Below, one piece after another: positions 60,004-64,000 of a DNA stretch of 64,000 nucleotides (its first letter is position 1; each line of letters begins with the position of its first letter). The stretch comes from Anseongella ginsenosidimutans (lineage in GTDB: Bacteria > Bacteroidota > Bacteroidia > Sphingobacteriales > Sphingobacteriaceae). The DNA lies in assembly GCF_008033235.1 (NCBI RefSeq), contig NZ_CP042432.1, positions 744,001 to 808,000 on the forward strand, in the 5' to 3' direction. The position numbers and the translations under genes were made by a program. Below the pieces are notes generated by a model that saw nothing but the letters and a program-made list of their open reading frames with translations, had not been told where the DNA came from and did not search any database.

Positions 60004-61644
60004 TCAACTTTTCAGGAAATAGTTCAAATCCTCAACCGAATACATTTCCGGTAGCTGGTGGCCGTCCACAAAAAAAGTGGGGGTGAACCGGATATCCATC
60101 TGCTCGCACCATTTCCGCATGGCTTCTATTTTGTGTCCCTGTTGCTGCAGCTCGCTGTTCATCGGGTAGTTGGCCGCAAACGTGAAGTAGTCCTTTTTTT
60201 TCGCTAGGTACCAATCGTCCAATGCCTGTTTCAACTGCTGCTTGTCGCCCTGGCTCGATATGGCCAGCAGATGGCGAACGGGCGCGGCTCTCTTGTCTTT
60301 ATCATCGCAGGTAGCGGTGAAAATAATCTGTACCTGCACCTCAGAATTGCTGTCCAAGATTTTCTCGATGACCGGATGCGCTTTGGCGCAGGGGCTGCAA
60401 TAGGGGTTGCACACCTTGATGATTCGATGTTTGGCGCGTGGATTACCCAGCGAGATGCCCAGCCCCTCACTGCCCACGGCTGCTTTTTGTTTGTCAAGAA
60501 GCGCTGAGAATATCTGCGAATTGTGCTTCAGGCGTTGCAGCTGATGTCTCAGGGTCATTCCTTTTTTGGCCTGCTGTAATGTCGGTACAGCCAACGTGAC
60601 GCCGATAAATGGAAGGATAGATGAAGTACACAAAGCAAGTGCCTCGTAATCGGGAAATCCATCAGCAGGCGTGAATGCCCAACCGGCCGTAAGAATAACT
60701 GCCGCTTGGAGTACGAGTATGCACTGTACCACCAGGCAAAGCGTACACCATTGTTTGGCTACCCGCCATTGGTAATACAATGAGAACACTGTGTAGCCGA
60801 CGGCTGGTAAACCCAGCCAGGAAAGTAGCTGCAAAAGGGATAGATTACCCAGCCCCGAAATAAGCAGTACGATCACGATGCCGGCGAAGTAAGCGAATCC
60901 AATGTGTGACCAGCTGAGGCCGAGCAACCTGGCAGCGCTAGAGCCGAGAACGGCCCCGCAGTTGACATTTTTTATGTCGGAGCAGGCCTGCTTCAGTGCA
61001 GGATTGTGCCGGTCTACCTCGTGCCACAAAAGTAGCAGCCCTACGAAAGATCCAATGGCGGCCAGCAACAGGTATATTCCAGGGAAAACAGCATCCACCC
61101 CATATCTAAACAATCCTAGAGCAATGGCGGCTAGTACCAAAATTGGAACAATAGCCATTATAACTGTTCGAAGAATGGACGCACTATGTACAGCTTTTTG
61201 CTTCTTCTGGTAGTCCATTTCGCCGGCATTCTCTTTCACCTCGGCAATAAATACTACGTTACCAGCCATACTCGCAAATTCATCGATTGTACAAGTAATC
61301 CATTTATTTCTTACGGGGTGCAGATACGATATCCCTCGTGTACTATCCAGTCGGACCACTGTAAAGTCTAAGGGAGAAGAACCCTTATCTAGTTTGATTT
61401 GCGTAATATATGGTTGCTCCAATCCAGCCAATTGACCCTTGCTTATCCGTACGGCGGTGGTTCCGACACCGAACGATCCGAATGCATCGCTCAGGGCCAA
61501 CATGCTCGGATAATCCGGGTGCCCTTCCAGTGTTTCTCGCAGCGACTCACGAGTGACCTTTAAGCCTAACAACCGTGCATAATACCAGGCAACATGATTG
61601 ACGTTGGACGTAGGGTATAATAGTCTGTCGATAAATGGAATCAT
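60004..61644 (-). CDS. C39-like / VKOR / thioredoxin fusion, disulfide-forming membrane protein
   Basis: A 546-residue inner-membrane protein. Residues 1-140 resemble a peptidase C39-like fold (VNHVAWYYARLLGLKVTRES, then HPDYPSMLALSDAFGSFGV) but lack the catalytic cysteine, so this part is presumably a binding domain. Next comes a vitamin K epoxide reductase domain with five helices at about 160-365, including the loop pair C221/C229 (CSDIKNVNC) and the active CxxC at C300-T-L-C303. The C-terminal thioredoxin/DsbA-like domain has C416-S-P-C419. VKOR and thioredoxin together oxidise cysteines in exported proteins with quinone as acceptor. It opens the cluster and precedes the precursor gene. 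Confidence 0.92.
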   Translation of the reverse strand: MIPFIDRLLYPTSNVNHVAWYYARLLGLKVTRESLRETLEGHPDYPSMLALSDAFGSFGVGTTAVRISKGQLAGLEQPYITQIKLDKGSSPLDFTVVRLDSTRGISYLHPVRNKWITCTIDEFASMAGNVVFIAEVKENAGEMDYQKKQKAVHSASILRTVIMAIVPILVLAAIALGLFRYGVDAVFPGIYLLLAAIGSFVGLLLLWHEVDRHNPALKQACSDIKNVNCGAVLGSSAARLLGLSWSHIGFAYFAGIVIVLLISGLGNLSLLQLLSWLGLPAVGYTVFSLYYQWRVAKQWCTLCLVVQCILVLQAAVILTAGWAFTPADGFPDYEALALCTSSILPFIGVTLAVPTLQQAKKGMTLRHQLQRLKHNSQIFSALLDKQKAAVGSEGLGISLGNPRAKHRIIKVCNPYCSPCAKAHPVIEKILDSNSEVQVQIIFTATCDDKDKRAAPVRHLLAISSQGDKQQLKQALDDWYLAKKKDYFTFAANYPMNSELQQQGHKIEAMRKWCEQMDIRFTPTFFVDGHQLPEMYSVEDLNYFLKS

Positions 61645-61752
61645 CGGTGCGGTTTTTCGATTTTAAGGCTATATATAGAAGTAGGCAAGGTCATTAAACA
61701 AAGGCTAAAAAATATGCTGAGAATAATAAGTGAGCATTCTTTCATGGTTCTA

Positions 61753-62076
61753 TTATTGGTTACAATCAAATGTAATACCCAGTATTTTCAGGCCGCGCTT
61801 GGCCTGTCCGGCCTGCCCGGACCAGAAGTAGCCTACGCCCGGGGTTTGTTTGCCGGACTTGGCTACAAAACTGGGATCAATGGCAATGACATAGTTTCCG
61901 CCGCTATGCTCATCTACCAGGGTTTTGTTGAAACGCAGAAAGTCAAACCGTTTTTTGAATTGCTGGCGATACCGCAATTCACTATATTTACTATGTCCGG
62001 CCAGTTGCAGAAAGCTAATCCGTCTCTGATGAAAAAGTGGTAACGTTTTCATTGGTATCTGTAAGTTGTTACCCAT
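61753..62076 (-). pseudogene. IS4/DDE-type transposase remnant
   Basis: A 107-residue frame with FDFLRFNKTLVDEHSGGNY and VIAIDPSFVAKSGKQTPGVG, then YFWSG. This is the N-terminal DDE part of a Bacteroidota transposase, where the Asp in AIDPS is catalytic. The frame ends abruptly after ILGITFDCNQ, where a full enzyme would continue for hundreds of residues. It is a truncated remnant at the upstream edge of the peptide cluster. Confidence 0.7.
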
Positions 62077-62203
62077 CTCTTAGGCTTATTTGGTCTTTCT
62101 TGAATTAATGTACTTTGATTACCTGTAAATATATTGCAAATTATTTTTCCGCAAACAGGGATAAATGACTGTTTGAATAAACAGGACTATTTATTTGTGT
62201 ATT

Positions 62204-62346
62204 CCGGAGTAAAGGGTCCCAGTAAACCGGAGTAAAGGGTCCCACTGTTTTAGGTATAAACTATGAGTGGAATCCGGCGAAGAAGTTCGGAGCCGGTGTG
62301 TCATTCCGGCATAAGGGTCTCAAAAAATCCGGAGCAAAGGGCCCCA
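62204..62346. repeat. IS21-like multiple terminal repeats
   Basis: Four copies of a unit close to CCGGAGTAAAGGGTCCCA begin at 62204, 62227, 62306 and 62329. They form two pairs with the same 23-base period, 79 bases apart. IS21-family elements carry several such repeats at each end. No istA or istB gene is nearby, so these are left-over ends. Confidence 0.6.
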
Positions 62347-62566
62347 ATCGGAAGATGGGTAAAGTCACCATCGGGATTGATAAATGCCTCCTTGTCCGGC
62401 TTGTATGCCTCCTATGCGATTCCTGTTCGTCAGGCCAGCGCTTTGCCTTCGGCTTCCTTCAGATTCCACCTCGCGATGGACACCCTTGCCGCTCGGCTAA
62501 CAGTTCCCCTTACCGGGCCTGTAGAGGACTTCATCTCCGGGAGGGTTGCACCTTCGCGGGCGGGGA
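62346..62566 (-). mobile_element. 5' domain of a second group II intron, joined to the intron 3' end
   Basis: Reading on the minus strand from 62566: a GAAGTCCTCTACAGGCCCGG segment, then GTTAGCCGAGCGGCAAGGGT, then GGTGGAATCTGAAGGAAGCC and TGGCCTGACGAACAGGAA. This is the domain I pattern of Bacteroidota group II introns, with its first few bases replaced. It begins exactly where the neighbouring intron ends and is cut off by the IS21-like repeats at 62346. Confidence 0.6.
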
Positions 62567-64000
62567 TTGAGTAGGAGGCGAAATTGTTAGATTTCGCCGT
62601 CCTCTCACACCACCGGACGTACGGTTCCGTATCCGGCGGTTCCAGTGCCTACTGTTTTCTTGTAAATCAAATATCTGTCCAGCAGGCTTTCTAAGCCAAG
62701 GTGTCGGAAATACTTCTTAGGAAAGGCTTGATTCATGTGGCTGGCCCCGGAATTCCACCATGGGCCGCGGTCGTTGAACGAAGACTGAACAGCTCGCTCC
62801 TCCGACAGCCCTGCGGCCATCAGACGCAGGCGTCTTGTCCACCTTCGTTTCCATTGCCGCCACTTGATCAGTCGTAACCGCCTGCGGATCCATTCATCCA
62901 GCTCCTCCGCAATCCCTTTCATGTCCGCTATACGGTAATAATTCAGCCAGCCCCTGAGATGAGGGTTGAGCTGTTCAGTGATAAACCTTCCTATGTTTCT
63001 CCCTCTACCTTGCCTGAATAGCCTCTTGAGTTCCTGCCGGAGACGTCTCAGGCTCTCGGGGGATACCCGGATCCCCACCCCGCCTTTCTTCCAGTAGAAG
63101 CTGAAGCCCAGGAATTTTCGTTTTCCCAGACGATCTGCCTTGCTCTTTTCCTTGTTCACTTTCAGCCGCATCTTCCCTTCCAAAAAGCGTGTTAATGAGG
63201 CATATACCCGTTCCCCGGATTGCCTGGTTTTCACGTACACGTTGCAGTCATCAGCATATCGGACAAACTTATGGCCCCGCTTCTCCAACTCTTTGTCCAG
63301 TTCGTCTAATACGATATTGGACAACAGCGGCGATAGCGGTGACCCTTGAGGAGTGCCTTTACTGCGTGGTTCCAGCACCCCGCCCTCCATTATACCTGCT
63401 TTCAGGCAACGGTCTATCAGGCGGTGCAGCTGCCATTCTCCCCGGGTCTTTTCCATAATCCGGCTCATCAGTCTTCGGTGGTTGACCTCGTCAAAAAAGT
63501 TTGACAAGTCCATATCCACTACGTATTTGTAGCCCTGCTCCTGATAAGTCTTTGCTTGTTCAACTGCGGATGATGCCCTGCGCCCTGCACGGAAACCGTA
63601 GCTCTGATCTGAGAACGTGGGTTCCCAGATCGGACTCAATACTTGCTGGATAGCTTGTTGGATCAGCCGGTCGGTGACCGTGGGGATACCCAGCATTCGC
63701 TGGCCTCCTCCCGGCTTCGGTATGGTTACCTTCTTTACCGGCTGGGGGCAGTAGATGCCCCCTTCCAACTCTTCTTTGATTCGTTGCCAGTGTGTTTGGA
63801 GATACGGCCGCAGCTGGCTGACTTCCATCCCGTCTATCCCCGCCGAGCCTTTGTTGCCCACTACCTTTCGGTAGGCAAGCTCCATGTTCTCCTTACTAAC
63901 AATTTCCTCTATCAGATACTTCTTTACTGGGGTCGGATTTTCTACCGCGGGTATAGAAGTATCCGCACCAGGTGCTTTCCCGACCACTTCCGGTAGTCGT
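62566..64000 (-). mobile_element. Group II intron, 3' part with reverse transcriptase
   Basis: The intron runs off the right edge of the window on its 5' side. On the minus strand the RT frame is followed by a domain V-like hairpin at 62603-62643 (AACCGCCGG ... TACGTCCGGTGGTGTGAGAG). Domain VI follows at 62571-62600, a GGCGAAAT / ATTTCGCC stem with a bulged A region. The intron ends CCTACTCAAT at 62566, fitting the AY end rule. Confidence 0.8.
62605..63987 (-). CDS. ltrA: Group II intron reverse transcriptase/maturase
   Basis: A 460-residue frame. RT blocks run in order: GIDGMEVSQLRPYL, PKPGGGQRMLGIPTVTDRL, YGFRAGRRASSAVEQA, VVDMDLSNFFDEVNH, GTPQGSPLSPLLSNIVLDEL and the catalytic FVRYADD (D246, D247). 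The maturase X domain (GIIM, NPHLRGWLNYYRIADMKG) lies at about 345-380 and a short end NDRGPWWNSGASHMNQAFPK is typical. No HNH endonuclease is visible. The frame opens at a GTG at 63987 and stays open to the window edge, so the true start may lie beyond. Its end overlaps the intron's domain V. Confidence 0.92.
   Translation of the reverse strand: MVGKAPGADTSIPAVENPTPVKKYLIEEIVSKENMELAYRKVVGNKGSAGIDGMEVSQLRPYLQTHWQRIKEELEGGIYCPQPVKKVTIPKPGGGQRMLGIPTVTDRLIQQAIQQVLSPIWEPTFSDQSYGFRAGRRASSAVEQAKTYQEQGYKYVVDMDLSNFFDEVNHRRLMSRIMEKTRGEWQLHRLIDRCLKAGIMEGGVLEPRSKGTPQGSPLSPLLSNIVLDELDKELEKRGHKFVRYADDCNVYVKTRQSGERVYASLTRFLEGKMRLKVNKEKSKADRLGKRKFLGFSFYWKKGGVGIRVSPESLRRLRQELKRLFRQGRGRNIGRFITEQLNPHLRGWLNYYRIADMKGIAEELDEWIRRRLRLIKWRQWKRRWTRRLRLMAAGLSEERAVQSSFNDRGPWWNSGASHMNQAFPKKYFRHLGLESLLDRYLIYKKTVGTGTAGYGTVRPVV

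Noticed and set aside
61714-62043. Plus-strand 109-codon frame in the transposase remnant
   Set aside because: It is the mirror of the minus-strand transposase fragment, which has clear DDE-family motifs; the plus-strand product has none.
1-64000. tRNA, rRNA or CRISPR arrays
   Set aside because: No cloverleaf with a GTTCGAAT-type arm, no rRNA-like stretch and no regularly spaced 25-40 base repeats were seen; the only short-period repeats are the IS21-like units at 62204-62346.

Overview
The window comes from a Bacteroidota genome, most like the Chitinophagales/Sphingobacteriales side of the phylum. It holds three SusC/SusD nutrient-uptake pairs, two of them with their own FecR anti-sigma and ECF sigma factor, carboxypeptidase-regulatory-like domains on many secreted proteins, DUF4382 and DUF3127 proteins, and at least one promoter of the Bacteroidota TAnnTTTG type. 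Most of the sequence is fairly GC-rich for the phylum (about 55-60% in sampled lines). The block from roughly 50.4 to 62.1 kb is clearly more AT-rich (about 42-50%) and is bordered by mobile-element debris, which suggests acquired DNA.

Layout. 1-11.5 kb: end of tsaE, alanine dehydrogenase, a metallophosphatase, a PLP enzyme, a PBP4-type peptidase, a retropepsin-like protease with PDZ domain, a VWA protein and a Tat-exported protein of unknown function. 11.6-24.8 kb: two ECF sigma/membrane anti-sigma modules with unusual architectures. Between them lie an M1 aminopeptidase, a CE15-type esterase and an 1145-residue ThuA/sugar-dehydrogenase/PKD/cytochrome c lipoprotein. The second sigma module also carries three small lipoproteins and two matching ECF-type promoters. 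24.8-31.9 kb: a sulfatase plus SusD/SusC. 32.2-34.3 kb: a HerA-like ATPase and a Dabb-domain lipoprotein. 34.3-49.5 kb: two further SusD/SusC/FecR/ECF-sigma loci on the minus strand, the second with an endonuclease/exonuclease/phosphatase-family protein. 49.6-50.7 kb: a DUF3127 protein, then a junk zone with a nested palindrome, a group II intron 5' remnant, a strong terminator and a helicase fragment. 50.7-61.6 kb: a one-strand cluster for making and exporting a modified peptide. 61.7-64 kb: a transposase remnant, IS21-like terminal repeats and a group II intron.

The most interesting system is the cluster at 50.7-61.6 kb. One 88-residue precursor has a double-glycine leader (ends VVGG) and a 62-residue, acidic, Ser/Thr-rich core with four cysteines. 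Around it, all on the minus strand, are a C39-peptidase ABC exporter, an HlyD adaptor, a VKOR-thioredoxin fusion carrying a degenerate C39-like domain, a TlpA-like thiol-disulfide protein, a DUF4369 protein, two tandem family-25-like glycosyltransferases, a sulfotransferase and a family-2-like glycosyltransferase. Together they suggest a secreted, disulfide-bonded peptide that may be glycosylated and sulfated. Several tailoring genes carry frame disruptions, so the system may be decaying or the assembly may contain indel errors.

Six genes in the window are disrupted (susC, susD, an ECF sigma gene, one GT25, the GT2 and the sulfotransferase). Four of the indels lie in G/C homopolymers and each looks like one missing base. 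This argues first for checking sequence quality, and only then for pseudogenisation or slippage-based switching.
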